From: Actinopolyspora lacussalsi subsp. righensis
Lineage (GTDB): Bacteria; Actinomycetota; Actinomycetes; Mycobacteriales; Pseudonocardiaceae
Assembly (NCBI RefSeq): GCF_900116555.1
Contig: NZ_FPAT01000002.1
Location: 186,001-250,000 of the forward strand
Length of the DNA: 64,000 nucleotides
Reading direction: 5' to 3'
Made by a program: the position numbers and the translations under genes
In this document: piece after piece, positions 1-8,868 of the stretch
How the letters are laid out: each line of letters opens with the position of its first letter
How positions within the stretch are numbered: position 1 is the first letter of the stretch
Notes under the pieces: generated by a model
Told to the model about the DNA's origin: nothing
Databases searched by the model: none
What the model saw: the letters and a program-made list of their open reading frames with translations, nothing else

Positions 1-1909
1 TCAGATCCAGCACACCACCGTCGGTGCTCTCCGCGACCGGCGCGTAACCGTTGCCGCGCAACTCGTCGACGAGCTGCTCCAACGGCAGTGGGCTGATCAG
101 CACGGTCGGGGCGATCCGGCGCAGCCCCAGGTGGGCCAGCCGCTGCTTGCCGAGGACCTCGGTGAGTACCACGGGATCCTCGCAGCGCAGAAAGGACGAA
201 GCCGTTCCCGCGCGTAGTTTGCCGTGTCTGCGGGCCGTGTCGTCGATGAGATAGGTCAGTCCCTGCGGCACCGGGGTGCGGGAACGCTGCTCGAACAGTT
301 CCCGCAGCTGTTCGCTGCTGCGTCCGGCGTCGAGCGCTCGTCGCACGCTCGACTCGTTCACGCGGTAGACCGTGGCGCTGCCCGCCGACTCCACGTCGGC
401 GGCCAGGTTCAGCTCGGCGGCCAGCTCCGGCTCCAACCTGCCAGGGGCCACCACGGTCAGATCGGCCTGCACCAGCACGTGGTCGACCGGTTCCGGGATC
501 GCCGAGGCCATCACCCCGGCGGCAGCACTCTCGTCACCGGTCAGCAACGCGCGCCCGGCCGAGGAGAGCCCCCCGAGCGCGACGATCCCCAACGCCCTCG
601 CCTCCCGGAGCGTCCAGGTCACCAGTTCGTCGCGCATCGAACCGCCGCGTCGCGGAGCGCGCCAGGCGAGCACGGCGGCCACGCCGTCGTCCCGCCGGAA
701 GCCCCATCCGCCGGGCTGCTCGTCCAGCAACTCCAACACGCGCCGCCGATCGCGAGGCGCCGAGGAACGTCGCAGTCCCTCGGACAGCGTGCCCAGCAAC
801 CGGTCCCGCGCGTCCCGCGAACCGATCAGCCCGGGCAACCGGGGCAGTTCCAGCCAGGACCCGGCCAGCAGTGCCCAGCGGTGTTCCGGAGAGGCGGCCA
901 ACCACACATCGGCCTGCACCGTCGGAACCCACTGCGGGTCCTCCTCGGGGCTGGTGTCGACCAGCCCCGTCCCCGCCGCCAGCTCCACGACCAGCGCGGC
1001 GCGCGTCTCGTCGCTGCCCAGCTTCCTGGCCAGTTCACGGATGTCACGCACCCCCACGCCGCCGGAACGCAGCACGTCCGGAGGTTCCTGTCCCCAGCTC
1101 TCCAGCAACAGCTCGACGTGGCGGTTCAGCTCCAGCGCCTCACCGGCGGCCGTGCCGTCGATGCGCTGTTGGCCGTGCTCGTCGAGTTCCGGCACCGGCT
1201 CCGCCGTCGCCACGTTCCCCATCGGGCGGTCGCCTCGCGCGGCGAGCCCGAGCTCACGGGGCAGCTCGACGGTGTTCTCGTCCCGCCGGAGCAGCAGACC
1301 GCGAAGCAGCAGCCGACCGATCGGGGTGTCCGAACGCTCCGCGCCGGGTTTGGCCTGCCCCGTGCGCCCGATCGGGGAAGCACCCGCGAGTTTGGTCACG
1401 ACGCCGAGTTCCTCGTCGTCCAGCTCCGCCAGGACCTCCCGGGCGCGCTGTTCGGACAGTCCGCCGAGTTCGGCCCCCAGCCCCGCGGGGTGGGCGCCGA
1501 TGGTTTCCCGCACCGTGACCGCGGTGCGCAGCGCCTCGTCCGGTCCCCACACCAGGGCGCGCTCCCGGAGCGGATCGATTCGTGACCGCAGCTGCTCCCG
1601 GGTGGCCTCGCCGCCGAAGAAGCCGGTGAGCCGCTCCAGTGACACGGTTCGCTCGTCGGCGTCCAGCAGCACCAGGGCCTCCAGCACGTTCAGGCTGAAC
1701 GAGTCCAGGTCCTCGCAGGCGCGCGTGACCGAGGAGCGCACCGTCGCGCGTGCCGCGAGCACCGCGGAGTCCGTCGGAGGCGGTGTCGCCAGATCGGGTC
1801 GCGAACGCAGCAGCGCGAGCAGCTGTCGGTCGTCGCCGGAACGCAGTAGTTCGGTCAGCGAGTCGACGCTTTCGGGGGGCGGTTCGTTCGCGGCTGGGTC
1901 GGCGGGCAT
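1..1909 (-). CDS. Helicase-associated (XPB/Ssl2-like N-terminal) protein, 3' part cut by window edge
   Basis: About 636 residues are visible, beginning MPADPAANEPPPESVDSLTE; the reading frame is still open at base 2, so the C terminus lies outside the window. The protein is an Ala/Leu/Arg-rich helical repeat-like chain resembling the actinobacterial helicase-associated family next to the XPB-type helicase (Rv0862c beside Rv0861c in M. tuberculosis, from memory). A DNA repair accessory role is inferred only. Two in-frame ATGs occur, at 1909 and 1921; 1909 is preferred because GGAACGG lies just upstream. It is divergent from the small gene at 2104. The family is fairly sure; the molecular function is not. 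Confidence 0.75.
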   Translation of the reverse strand, partial: MPADPAANEPPPESVDSLTELLRSGDDRQLLALLRSRPDLATPPPTDSAVLAARATVRSSVTRACEDLDSFSLNVLEALVLLDADERTVSLERLTGFFGGEATREQLRSRIDPLRERALVWGPDEALRTAVTVRETIGAHPAGLGAELGGLSEQRAREVLAELDDEELGVVTKLAGASPIGRTGQAKPGAERSDTPIGRLLLRGLLLRRDENTVELPRELGLAARGDRPMGNVATAEPVPELDEHGQQRIDGTAAGEALELNRHVELLLESWGQEPPDVLRSGGVGVRDIRELARKLGSDETRAALVVELAAGTGLVDTSPEEDPQWVPTVQADVWLAASPEHRWALLAGSWLELPRLPGLIGSRDARDRLLGTLSEGLRRSSAPRDRRRVLELLDEQPGGWGFRRDDGVAAVLAWRAPRRGGSMRDELVTWTLREARALGIVALGGLSSAGRALLTGDESAAAGVMASAIPEPVDHVLVQADLTVVAPGRLEPELAAELNLAADVESAGSATVYRVNESSVRRALDAGRSSEQLRELFEQRSRTPVPQGLTYLIDDTARRHGKLRAGTASSFLRCEDPVVLTEVLGKQRLAHLGLRRIAPTVLISPLPLEQLVDELRGNGYAPVAESTDGGVLDL

Positions 1910-2103
1910 CCGTTCCAACATACCCGTGCGGGTGGCTACCCGGTGGTGTGTGGTAGACGGCACTCGGCGTTCGGGGGTGGTGGGGGCAACACCTCGGATC
2001 AGGCAGACTGTGCTTCCAGTAGGTAAGTTCGAAACCCTCTCGCGGCTCGGTTCCGGCCGGGACCACCGGGCGTACGCGGCGGGAATCCCCGAAGGAGGTT
2101 GGC

Positions 2104-2298
2104 GTGGCCGACGCGAACAAGTCCAAACGTGAGCGCATCGACCCGGAATGGCCGCACGACGAGGACGGGCACCCGGTGACCGAGTTCCTGGCCGATCGCC
2201 AGGGCGCCATGTCCCCCTTCGGGGAGGTCACCTTCCCGCTGCCGGAGGGCTCCGTGCCTTACCACCACCCCGAGACCAGGATCAACAAGAGCTCGTAG
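2104..2298 (+). CDS. Small conserved actinobacterial protein (64 aa)
   Basis: A GTG start is preceded by a clear GGAGG about six bases upstream. The product is a charged soluble 64-residue protein with no signal peptide or membrane segment; it contains the phrase GAMSPFGEVTFPLPEGSVPY, and ends in KSS. It sits between the divergent helicase-associated gene and malic enzyme, the position held by the short hypothetical protein Rv0863 in M. tuberculosis as I recall. I recognise no functional motif, so no role is proposed. Good ribosome binding site and conserved position support a real gene. Confidence 0.7.
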   Translation: MADANKSKRERIDPEWPHDEDGHPVTEFLADRQGAMSPFGEVTFPLPEGSVPYHHPETRINKSS

Positions 2299-2582
2299 CG
2301 GTACTCGCTCACGTGAACGGTTGCCGCCCCGCTCGCTACCGGCGTACCACCGGTACTCCCCGATGTCGCGGTGTCGGATCGACCACACGCGGCCGGGGAC
2401 CGCGAGAGGTTCCGGCGGGCGGGGCGCGGCGAGGAGCCGGTTGGCCGGGTCCTGCCAGGGGCGTTGGTCGGTAGGGGACGAGCACCCGTTGGGACGGGGT
2501 CGCCGTGGTGCCGCGATGGTGAGTTCTAGTCTCGGAACTGCCACAGGGTTTCGCGAGAGCTCATCACTGACAGAGGTGCTAC

Positions 2583-4070
2583 ATGCCGGTTCCAGGTCCG
2601 GGCTATTCGATCACCGTTCGTGTCGAGGCGCCGCCCTCGGCCGACGCCGCCGGTGATCTCACCACCGCGGTCGGTCGTACCGGTGCGGTCATCACCGCGT
2701 TCGACGTGGTGGAGTCGCACTCCGACCGCATCGTCGTGGACATCACCTGCAACTCGTTGTCCGCCGATCACGCCGAGGACATCACCGAGGTTCTCGAGGC
2801 GTTGCCGGGCATGCACGTTCGCAAGGTCTCCGATCGGACCTTCCTGGTGCACCTCGGCGGCAAGATCGAGGTCAACTCGAAGGTCGCACTGGCCAATCGT
2901 GACGACCTCTCCCGCGCCTACACCCCCGGTGTGGCACGGGTGTGCACCGCCATCGCGAAGAATCCCGACGACGCGCGCCGACTGACCGTCAAGCGCAGTT
3001 CCGTCGCGGTACTCACCGACGGCTCGGCCGTTCTCGGGCTCGGCAACATCGGTCCCGAGGCCGCGTTGCCCGTGATGGAGGGCAAGGCGGCGCTGTTCAA
3101 GAAGTTCGCCGGGGTCAACGCCTGGCCGGTGTGCCTGGACACTCAGGACACCGAGGAGATCATCCGAGCCGCGGAGCTGCTCGCTCCCGTCTACGGTGGT
3201 ATCAACCTCGAGGACATCGCGGCGCCGCGTTGTTTCGAGATCGAGGCCAGGCTCCGGGAGAAGCTCAACATCCCCGTCTTCCACGACGACCAGCACGGTA
3301 CCGCCATCGTCGTGCTCGGGGCGCTGCGCAACGCGCTGCGAGTGGTCGACAAGGATCTCTCGGACTGTCGGGTGGTGGTCTGCGGCGTGGGCGCCGCGGG
3401 CTCCGCGATCATCCGACTGCTGCGCAAGAAGGATCCGGCCGACATCATCGCGGTGGACATCGACGGCATCGTGCACAGCGAGCGGCAGGACGCCGACGAG
3501 CACCTGCGCTCCATCGCGGAGCAGACCAACGCCGAGGAACGCACCGGGACGCTGAGCGACGCGGTGCGGGGCGCCGACGTGTTCATCGGGGTGTCCGCGC
3601 CGAACCTGCTCAGCGAGGACGACGTGGCCGCCATGAACGACGACGCGATCGTGTTCGCGCTGGCCAATCCCGACCCCGAGGTGGATCCGCTGGTCGCGCA
3701 GCGACACGCCACCGTGGTCGCCACCGGCCGCAGCGACTACCCGAACCAGATCAACAACGTGCTGGCCTTCCCCGGCTTCTTCCGAGGACTGCTGGACGCG
3801 CACGCGCACGACATCACCGACGACATGATGCTGGCCGCTTCCAACGCCATCGCCGACGTGGTGGACGGCAATGATCGGGTCAACGCCTCGTTCATCGTGC
3901 CCAGCGTGTTCGACACCACGGTCGCGCCGGCAGTGGCGGACGCGGTCCGCAGGGTCGCGGTCTCCGGCGAGTCGGTCACCCCGGCGGCACACGGCGGTGC
4001 CGCCGGCGGCACCGTGGTGGGTGCCGTGGCGCCGGGCTTCGCGGAACTCGACGAGGACGCCGATATCTGA
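2583..4070 (+). CDS. NAD-dependent malic enzyme with N-terminal ACT-like domain
   Basis: A 495-residue short-form malic enzyme that oxidatively decarboxylates malate to pyruvate in the cytosol. Residues about 1-85 look like an ACT-type regulatory domain (starts [15 protein letters not shown]). The catalytic part follows: the SRAYTPGVA motif near 110, [18 protein letters not shown] near 158, [14 protein letters not shown] near 215, FHDDQHGTA near 237, and the Rossmann glycine motif GVGAAGSA near 268. About 285 bp of non-coding DNA precede it, and a hairpin follows at 4091. It stands alone, not in an obvious operon. Cofactor preference for NAD over NADP is inferred from the short bacterial form. 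Confidence 0.92.
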   Translation: MPVPGPGYSITVRVEAPPSADAAGDLTTAVGRTGAVITAFDVVESHSDRIVVDITCNSLSADHAEDITEVLEALPGMHVRKVSDRTFLVHLGGKIEVNSKVALANRDDLSRAYTPGVARVCTAIAKNPDDARRLTVKRSSVAVLTDGSAVLGLGNIGPEAALPVMEGKAALFKKFAGVNAWPVCLDTQDTEEIIRAAELLAPVYGGINLEDIAAPRCFEIEARLREKLNIPVFHDDQHGTAIVVLGALRNALRVVDKDLSDCRVVVCGVGAAGSAIIRLLRKKDPADIIAVDIDGIVHSERQDADEHLRSIAEQTNAEERTGTLSDAVRGADVFIGVSAPNLLSEDDVAAMNDDAIVFALANPDPEVDPLVAQRHATVVATGRSDYPNQINNVLAFPGFFRGLLDAHAHDITDDMMLAASNAIADVVDGNDRVNASFIVPSVFDTTVAPAVADAVRRVAVSGESVTPAAHGGAAGGTVVGAVAPGFAELDEDADI

Positions 4071-4090
4071 CGAAGTACCACCGGTTCACA

Positions 4091-4125
4091 GTGCGGCCGT
4101 CGTCGGACCCCCACGGCGGCCGCAC
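4091..4125 (+). terminator. Hairpin after malic enzyme gene
   Basis: The nine-base arms GTGCGGCCG and CGGCCGCAC are perfectly complementary around a 17-base loop, 20 bases after the malic enzyme stop. There is no T-tract, so it could act as a weak or L-shaped actinobacterial terminator. Confidence 0.45.
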
Positions 4126-4164
4126 ACCTGTGTCGCGCCGGTGCCGATCGTCTAGGCTCGCCGC

Positions 4165-4656
4165 ATGGCGACACAGCACGAATTCAGCCACGTGGACGAG
4201 TCCGGTGCCGCGCGGATGGTCGACGTCGCCGACAAGGACAGCAGCGCCCGCAGCGCGGTGGCCTCCGGGGTGGTGCGTACGACGGCGGCCGTGATCGAAC
4301 AGCTGCGCCGGGACGACCTCCCGAAGGGGGACGCGCTCGCCACAGCCCGTATCGCGGGCATCATGGCCGCCAAACGAACCCCGGATCTCGTTCCGCTGTG
4401 CCATCCCATCGCGATCGCCGGAGTGCGGGTGGAACTCGAAACCGCGGAGCGGGAGGTGCGGATAACCGCCACGGTCCGTACCACCGACCGGACCGGGGTC
4501 GAGATGGAAGCCCTCACCGCCGTCACCGGCGCCGGACTGGCGCTGCACGACATGATCAAGGCGGTGGACCCGGCGGCCGTGCTCGACGAGGTGCGCGTCG
4601 AGCGCAAGGAGGGCGGTAAAACCGGAGTGTGGACCCGGCCGGAAGGCTCGGAATGA
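4165..4656 (+). CDS. moaC: Cyclic pyranopterin monophosphate synthase MoaC
   Basis: This 163-residue protein catalyses the second half of the first step of molybdenum cofactor synthesis, converting the MoaA product to cyclic pyranopterin monophosphate. It carries the MoaC signatures: KTPDL-type segment written here as AKRTPDLVPLCHPIAI (about 72-87), VELETAE, and GVEMEALTAVTGAGLALHDMIKAVD (split: GVEMEALTAV near 112, ALHDMIKAVD near 128), followed by the basic RVERKEGGK. There is no ribosome binding site; a TAGGCT hexamer ends six bases before the ATG, so leaderless transcription is likely. It is followed by the MoaB-MoaE fusion 100 bp downstream on the same strand. Confidence 0.95.
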   Translation: MATQHEFSHVDESGAARMVDVADKDSSARSAVASGVVRTTAAVIEQLRRDDLPKGDALATARIAGIMAAKRTPDLVPLCHPIAIAGVRVELETAEREVRITATVRTTDRTGVEMEALTAVTGAGLALHDMIKAVDPAAVLDEVRVERKEGGKTGVWTRPEGSE

Positions 4657-4674
4657 GCACCGCGTGGAAATGGA

Positions 4675-4708
4675 CACCGTGCCGGAGTGAGCACCGTGCC
4701 GGAGTGAG
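4675..4708. repeat. 17-bp perfect tandem duplication
   Basis: Two adjacent identical copies of CACCGTGCCGGAGTGAG lie just after the moaC stop codon, with a degenerate third start after them. This is one of several 15-21 bp tandem duplications in this window. Confidence 0.9.
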
Positions 4709-4756
4709 TGCCGGGGTCGAATACTCGGCGGAGCGGCAGGCAGCAGGGAGACAACC

Positions 4757-5743
4757 ATGACCCAACGAAGTGCCCGGGTGATCGCCGCCTCCAACCGCGC
4801 GGCGCGGGGAGTCTACGAGGACCGCACCGGCCCCGTGATCGTGGACTGGCTGCGACAGCGCGGTTTCCGGGTGCCCGACGCCGAGGTCGTCGGCGACGGC
4901 GAGCCGGTGGGGGAAGCGTTGCGGTCCGCCGTCTCCGAGGGGGTGGAGGTCGTGCTGACCACCGGCGGTACCGGCATCAGCCCCACCGACCGGACTCCCG
5001 AGATGACCGCGCGGGTGCTGGACTTCCCCGTGCCGGGTTTGGCGGACGCCCTGCGCGAGGCCGGGTTGCCCGAGGTTCCCACCGCGATCCTCTCGCGCGG
5101 GCTGGCCGGTGTCGCGGGCAGCACGCTCGTCGTCAACCTGCCCGGATCGCGCGGGGGCGTGCGGGACGGTCTCGAGGTGCTGGACGGCGTGCTGGAGCAC
5201 GCGCTGGAGCAGTTGCGCGGTGGTGACCACCCCCGCGGCTCGGAGCCGTCTCCTGTCGCGAACCCCGGCAGCGGCACGGCCGAGCCCGCGCCGGTGAACT
5301 CGGTCGCCGGCGTCGGGGAGGCCGGAGTCGTGATCGCGGGCATGACCGAGGAGAGCATCGACGTGTCCCGTCTCGCCGAGCGGGTGGAGCATCGCGCGGC
5401 GGGTGCCGTGGTCACGTTCGCGGGTGCCGTCCGCGACCACGACGGTGGGCGCGGGGTCCAGGAGTTGGAGTACACCGGTCATCCCTCGGCCGAGGACGTG
5501 ATCTCGGAGGTGGCGGCCGATGTGCTCTCCCGCTCGGACGGGGTGCGCGCGCTCGCGGTGCAGCACCGCACCGGGATGCTGGGGATAGGTGACGTGGCGC
5601 TGGGCTGCGCGGTCTCGGCCGAACACCGCAAGCAGGGTTTCGACGCCTGTGCGGAGCTGGTGGACGAGGTGAAGCGGCGGCTTCCGGTGTGGAAGCGCCA
5701 GGTCTTCGACGACGGGCAGGAAGAGTGGGTCAACTGCCCTTGA
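4757..5743 (+). CDS. Fused MoaB/Mog-type and MoaE molybdenum cofactor protein
   Basis: A 328-residue protein joining two normally separate activities. Residues about 1-160 form a MoaB/Mog domain (TTGGTGIS near 75, NLPGSRGGVRDGLE near 126) that adenylates molybdopterin. A Pro/Ala-rich linker (about 160-200) follows. Residues about 205-328 form MoaE, the large subunit of molybdopterin synthase, with EYTGHPSAEDV, RTGMLGIGDVAL and the lysine-containing KRRLPVWKRQ active-site region. ATG follows AGGGAGACAACC. The partner MoaD is encoded at 8.4-8.7 kb, so the two synthase subunits are unlinked by rpfA. In M. tuberculosis mog and moaE2 are adjacent separate genes, so the fusion is probably a read-through of neighbours. 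Confidence 0.93.
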   Translation: MTQRSARVIAASNRAARGVYEDRTGPVIVDWLRQRGFRVPDAEVVGDGEPVGEALRSAVSEGVEVVLTTGGTGISPTDRTPEMTARVLDFPVPGLADALREAGLPEVPTAILSRGLAGVAGSTLVVNLPGSRGGVRDGLEVLDGVLEHALEQLRGGDHPRGSEPSPVANPGSGTAEPAPVNSVAGVGEAGVVIAGMTEESIDVSRLAERVEHRAAGAVVTFAGAVRDHDGGRGVQELEYTGHPSAEDVISEVAADVLSRSDGVRALAVQHRTGMLGIGDVALGCAVSAEHRKQGFDACAELVDEVKRRLPVWKRQVFDDGQEEWVNCP

Positions 5744-5781
5744 GGGGGCCACGTCGGCTCGGTTTGCGTGGCGGTGCGGTT

Positions 5782-6071
5782 GGCGGAACCTCGCGCACGG
5801 CTCTCGCTGCGGGAGGCCCGACATCGGGTAGCGACCTACACAACGTCGGGCCTTCCTCGCGAGAGTCGCACGCGAGAACCCGCGGCGGCGCCGACTGCCA
5901 GGGTGGTCGGAGTGCGGCCTGCGCGCGTGGTGGGAGCTCGGCACCGTGTCGAAGCGGCCCGGCCTCGCGATGCATCCGACTCACGCACCGGGGACACGCG
6001 CGCTGCTCACGCCGTATGGTCGCGTCTCCACGGCGGTCTCCGGGGTGGCGATTTCGCGAGAAATCGACGCC
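5782..6071. repeat. Dispersed 290-bp intergenic repeat, full copy A
   Basis: This full-length copy lies between the convergent moaE-fusion and VanZ genes. It begins GGCGGAACC and ends with GATTTCGCGAGAAATC followed by GACGCC. The first module contains a three-tier hairpin at 5798-5868: outer arms CGGCTCTCGC and GCGAGAGTCG (one G-U), middle arms GGCCCGAC and GTCGGGCC, and apical GTAG-CGAC-CTAC. The second module holds GCGATGCATCCGACTCACGC. The reverse complement of copy B at 27101-27389 matches it over its whole length at my visual estimate of 85-90 %. Confidence 0.9.
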
Positions 6072-6098
6072 CAGGTGGTGCCGCGGCACCGGCGAGGC

Positions 6099-6671
6099 TC
6101 ATCGTCGTTGTTCGGTACTCGAACCGTCGCGGTGTCGTGCGCCGGTGAACACGACCGTGATCCCTCGCACGAGCAGCACCAGCGCCAGTCCCAGCAGTCC
6201 GCCGCTGGCGTTGTCGAGCCAGTCCTGCGCGCTGCAGTGCCGAACGAACAGCGTGAATCCCTGACTGGCCTCCACCAGGGCGGGCAACAGCAGTATCACC
6301 GCCACGACAGCGGCCGTTTGCAGCCGATTCCGCACGGCCAGCCCGGCACAAATCCCGAACGGCAGCAGCACCAGCGAGTTCAACGAGCTCTGGGTCGGCG
6401 TGGGCAGATCCAACAGTCCCGAGCTGTCCGGCCAACCGAGTGGGCAGGCGAAGATCCGGCGCGCGGACAGGCCGAACTCCGGTCCGCGCTGCGGCGTGAG
6501 TGTCACCGCCGTTCCGGCGGCCAGTGCCGTCGTCGCGGCCAGGGTCGGGATCTTCCGCGTTCCGGTGGATCGTGCCAGCCTGCCGTGCAGCGCGGCCCCC
6601 AGCAGCGCCAGTACCACGAACACCGCCACCGAAGCGGGAGTCACCACGGCTCGGATCACGGCTTCGAGCAC
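6099..6671 (-). CDS. VanZ-like membrane protein
   Basis: A 190-residue integral membrane protein with about five hydrophobic segments (AVVTPASVAVFVVLALLG at the N terminus, LVLLPFGICAGLAV, AAVVAVILLLPALVEASQ, and LDNASGGLLGLALVLLV near the C terminus). The E-x(n)-Q-x-DWLDNASGGLLG arrangement is typical of VanZ-like proteins. GTG at 6671 is chosen because GGAGGGAG lies about seven bases upstream; longer in-frame starts have no such site. Its role is unknown; VanZ proteins have been linked to glycopeptide tolerance or cell-envelope function. It is convergent with the MoaB-MoaE gene. Confidence 0.75.
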   Translation of the reverse strand: MLEAVIRAVVTPASVAVFVVLALLGAALHGRLARSTGTRKIPTLAATTALAAGTAVTLTPQRGPEFGLSARRIFACPLGWPDSSGLLDLPTPTQSSLNSLVLLPFGICAGLAVRNRLQTAAVVAVILLLPALVEASQGFTLFVRHCSAQDWLDNASGGLLGLALVLLVRGITVVFTGARHRDGSSTEQRR

Positions 6672-6790
6672 CGCGCTCCCTCCGGTCGGGGTCGAAAACC
6701 ATGATCCATTCTGGTGCTGTGGCCGGATGGTGTCCAACCGTGTCCGAAAGGTCCTCCGAGTCCTCGAGGAACCGTGTGGTGAACAAGAAC

Positions 6791-6825
6791 GGGGCCCCGC
6801 CGCTGGGGGAAGGCGGCGAGGCCCC
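6791..6825 (-). terminator. Probable rpfA terminator hairpin
   Basis: The arms GGGGCCCCGCCGC and GGCGGCGAGGCCCC pair with one bulge around GGGGGAA-type loop bases, about 135 bases downstream of the rpfA stop. There is no T-tract. Confidence 0.45.
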
Positions 6826-6960
6826 GAGCTCGGGGTGCCCGGATCCCGCGTCCCCGGCTAGGAGCCGGGCCGGTGCTCGCTCCCTCGATCCCGAGAACCG
6901 GTTCGCGTCCGGACGCCGGGCTCCGCGATGGAGCTCGGCCGTGTTTCGGTTATCGCGTCA

Positions 6961-7635
6961 TCAGCGGATGTCGAGCTGCTGACCCGGGAAGATCAGGTCG
7001 GCGCTCTCCAGGATGTCGCTGTTGCGCTCGTAGATGTCCTGGTAGTTCACGCCGAACCGCTGACCGATCTCGCTCAGCGTGTCGCCGGAGCGGACGGTGT
7101 AGTCGGCGCCGTTCGAGCGCACCGTGGACTGCTGGGACTGCTGGGACTGCTGCCCGGAGTCCGACTCGGTCTCGGCGGGCTGCTCCTGCTTCGGGGCGGA
7201 TTCCTGCGGCGCGGCTGCCTGCTCCTGGGCGGCGGAGTCCTCGGAGACGGTGCCCGCGCTCTCGGTGCTGCCGCTGACCCAGTTGGTCTTGGCGGTGCAG
7301 CCCGGCCAGGCACCGGGACCCTGCTGGGCCAGTACCTTCTTGGCGATGGCGATCTGCTCGGCACGGCTGGCCTGGTGGGCGTTCGGGGCGTATTGGTCAC
7401 CGCCGAAGGCCGACCACGTCGAAGGGGTGAACTGCAGGCCGCCGTAGAAACCGTTGCCGGTGTTGATGTGCCAGTCACCGCTGGACTCGCACTGGGCGAG
7501 CTCGTCCCAGTCCGCGGCACTGGCCGGAGCGGCGACCGCGAGCGGCGTGGCCACCACAGCACCCGCGACGGCCACCCTGGCGGCGTTGCGAGTGAAATTC
7601 GACGACTTACGGTGCTTGCCCTTGTAACGAGCCAT
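6961..7635 (-). CDS. rpfA: Resuscitation-promoting factor (Rpf domain plus LysM)
   Basis: A 224-residue secreted muralytic enzyme that helps dormant cells resume growth by cleaving peptidoglycan. Residues 1-40 form a Tat/Sec-like signal peptide ending ATPLAVAAPASA-A. The Rpf domain (about 41-115) begins ADWDELAQCESSGDWHINTG, with the catalytic glutamate in CESSGDW and the paired cysteine in WPGCT. A Gln/Glu-rich linker (about 125-170) leads to a C-terminal LysM domain (YTVRSGDTLSEIGQRFGVNY, then PGQQLDIR). ATG follows a GGAGAGAGG-type site. A perfect Crp-type palindrome lies 245 bp upstream, matching the known Crp control of rpfA in M. tuberculosis. Confidence 0.96.
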   Translation of the reverse strand: MARYKGKHRKSSNFTRNAARVAVAGAVVATPLAVAAPASAADWDELAQCESSGDWHINTGNGFYGGLQFTPSTWSAFGGDQYAPNAHQASRAEQIAIAKKVLAQQGPGAWPGCTAKTNWVSGSTESAGTVSEDSAAQEQAAAPQESAPKQEQPAETESDSGQQSQQSQQSTVRSNGADYTVRSGDTLSEIGQRFGVNYQDIYERNSDILESADLIFPGQQLDIR

Positions 7636-8395
7636 GTCCCTCTCTCCTGCCGCGCCTGCGGGAGTTCCGACGGCTCCGAAGGGAACCCGGATTCCGTGGA
7701 GTTTCGGGGGACTCCAGCGGTTTCCCGTCCCTGCCCGGTTTCGTTTCGTTCGGGGGTAGGAAGCCCGCCGGGCAGAGCTCGGCGCTGCGGACTTCCCGGT
7801 TTCTCGTTGTTCCGGTCGGTTCGGGGCCGACCGATGGGAACAGTACGTAATCGGGCAAGCGAACGGAAACTTAATGGAATGTGATGCTAGTCACAGTAAC
7901 ATGGTTTCGGGGTCACTCGATCAGGGGTGTTTATGCAGCGCACAGCGTTGTTATCAAGACGTTTCCGAGTCGATATCGATCACTCGCGGTGAGGTCTGAG
8001 TCACCTTTGCGGACCCGGTTTCGATTGCACAGATCCAGTGTGGTAGGTTCACTCTGTCATTTTTCGCCGCCGTGTGGAAGGAAGTTGCGCGACGGACGGT
8101 TCCGCCACTCTTAGCTAATCGGTGGTCGCGAAGCGCAGTCGAAAACGGTTCATCGGGTGATCCGTCACCCGGTTGTGGAATGCGGAAGATGTGGCGCCGG
8201 AAACGCGGCTGTGAGATCCCGCTAAAATCACGCAAAAGAGTTAGGCAGGCACGCCGAGGCATGGCCTCCGGCGTGTCGGTTCCTCGCCGCTGTTGTGCCC
8301 AGCCCGGGCTTCCCGGTCGGTGGTTCTCGGCCGGCGGTCGACAGCGACTGGTGAAAAGTCGAGGTGTCGGTCGGATCATCGGGATGCGGACCCGC
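7636..8395. other. Long rpfA upstream region and leader
   Basis: This 760-bp gap between rpfA and moaD has no convincing gene. It holds the Crp-type site at 7880-7895 and, between that and rpfA, a roughly 240-base possible leader rich in short GC stems. I looked for the ydaO (c-di-AMP) riboswitch known upstream of rpfA in streptomycetes and did not find its conserved blocks. A hairpin with arms ACGCCGAGGC and GGCCTCCGGCGT near 8250-8277 could end the moaA-moaD transcript. Confidence 0.5.
7880..7895 (-). promoter_or_regulatory. Perfect Crp-type binding site upstream of rpfA
   Basis: TGTGATGCTAGTCACA is an exact match to the TGTGA-N6-TCACA consensus shared by Crp proteins, including mycobacterial Crp (Rv3676). 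It lies 245 bp from the rpfA start codon. cAMP-Crp control of rpfA is established in M. tuberculosis; here it is inferred from the site. Confidence 0.8.
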
Positions 8396-8746
8396 TCAGC
8401 CGCCCGCGAACGGTGGCAACACGTCGAACTCGGCCCCGTCCGGAACCGACACGGTCTCGTCCCGCACGGCCACCCCGTCGAGCAGGAACCCGCACGCTCC
8501 GACGACCCGGGTCAACGGTTCCTCGTGCGTTGCCAGTACGGCTCGGACCACGTCGGCCGCGGACACCGGCACGTCAGCGGCGCTCGGGCTCACCCGCAGC
8601 GTCTCCTCCGCGACTCCGGCCGCCGCGCGGGCACCCGCGAAGTACCGCACCCGCACCGCGACCGTCGTCGCCGCGGCGGAGCCCGTCGGCGGTGGTTCCG
8701 CGGGCTCCGGTGGGACGAGCTGTGTTTCCTGCCGGTCGTCCATCAT
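8396..8746 (-). CDS. moaD: Molybdopterin synthase small subunit MoaD
   Basis: A 116-residue ubiquitin-fold sulfur carrier that donates sulfur to cyclic pyranopterin monophosphate together with MoaE. The core runs from TVAVRVRYFAGARAAAGVAEE to the end, and it terminates in the diagnostic Gly-Gly (VLPPFAGG), the residue that is thiocarboxylated. About 30 non-conserved residues (MMDDRQETQLVPPEPAEPP) precede the fold. The frame stays open upstream into moaA, but paired ATGs at 8746/8743 with AAAGGA upstream give the sensible start. It lies 120 bp downstream of moaA on the same strand. Confidence 0.88.
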   Translation of the reverse strand: MMDDRQETQLVPPEPAEPPPTGSAAATTVAVRVRYFAGARAAAGVAEETLRVSPSAADVPVSAADVVRAVLATHEEPLTRVVGACGFLLDGVAVRDETVSVPDGAEFDVLPPFAGG

Positions 8747-8766
8747 CGGCCGAGGAGTCCTTTCGG

Positions 8767-8808
8767 GATGCCGTGTCGGCTCGTGGAGATGCCGTGTCGG
8801 CTCGGAGG
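8767..8808. repeat. 21-bp tandem duplication between moaA and moaD
   Basis: Two adjacent copies begin GATGCCGTGTCGGCTCG and differ only in the last four bases. It is another instance of the short tandem duplications scattered through the window. Confidence 0.85.
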
Positions 8809-8868
8809 TCCGGACACGCGCCGGTCGGCGCCTGCCGAACCACCGAGCGAGTAACGCGTCGAGAGGTT

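Noticed and set aside
224-2132. Long plus-strand frames across the first 2 kb
   Set aside because: They are antisense to the helicase-associated gene and have Arg/Pro/Ser-rich shadow composition.
7636-7880. Possible ydaO (c-di-AMP) riboswitch in the rpfA leader
   Set aside because: It is known upstream of rpfA in streptomycetes and the leader is long, but the conserved blocks (GGGGUGAAU-like and CCGAAUCCGUCAGCU-like) are not present.
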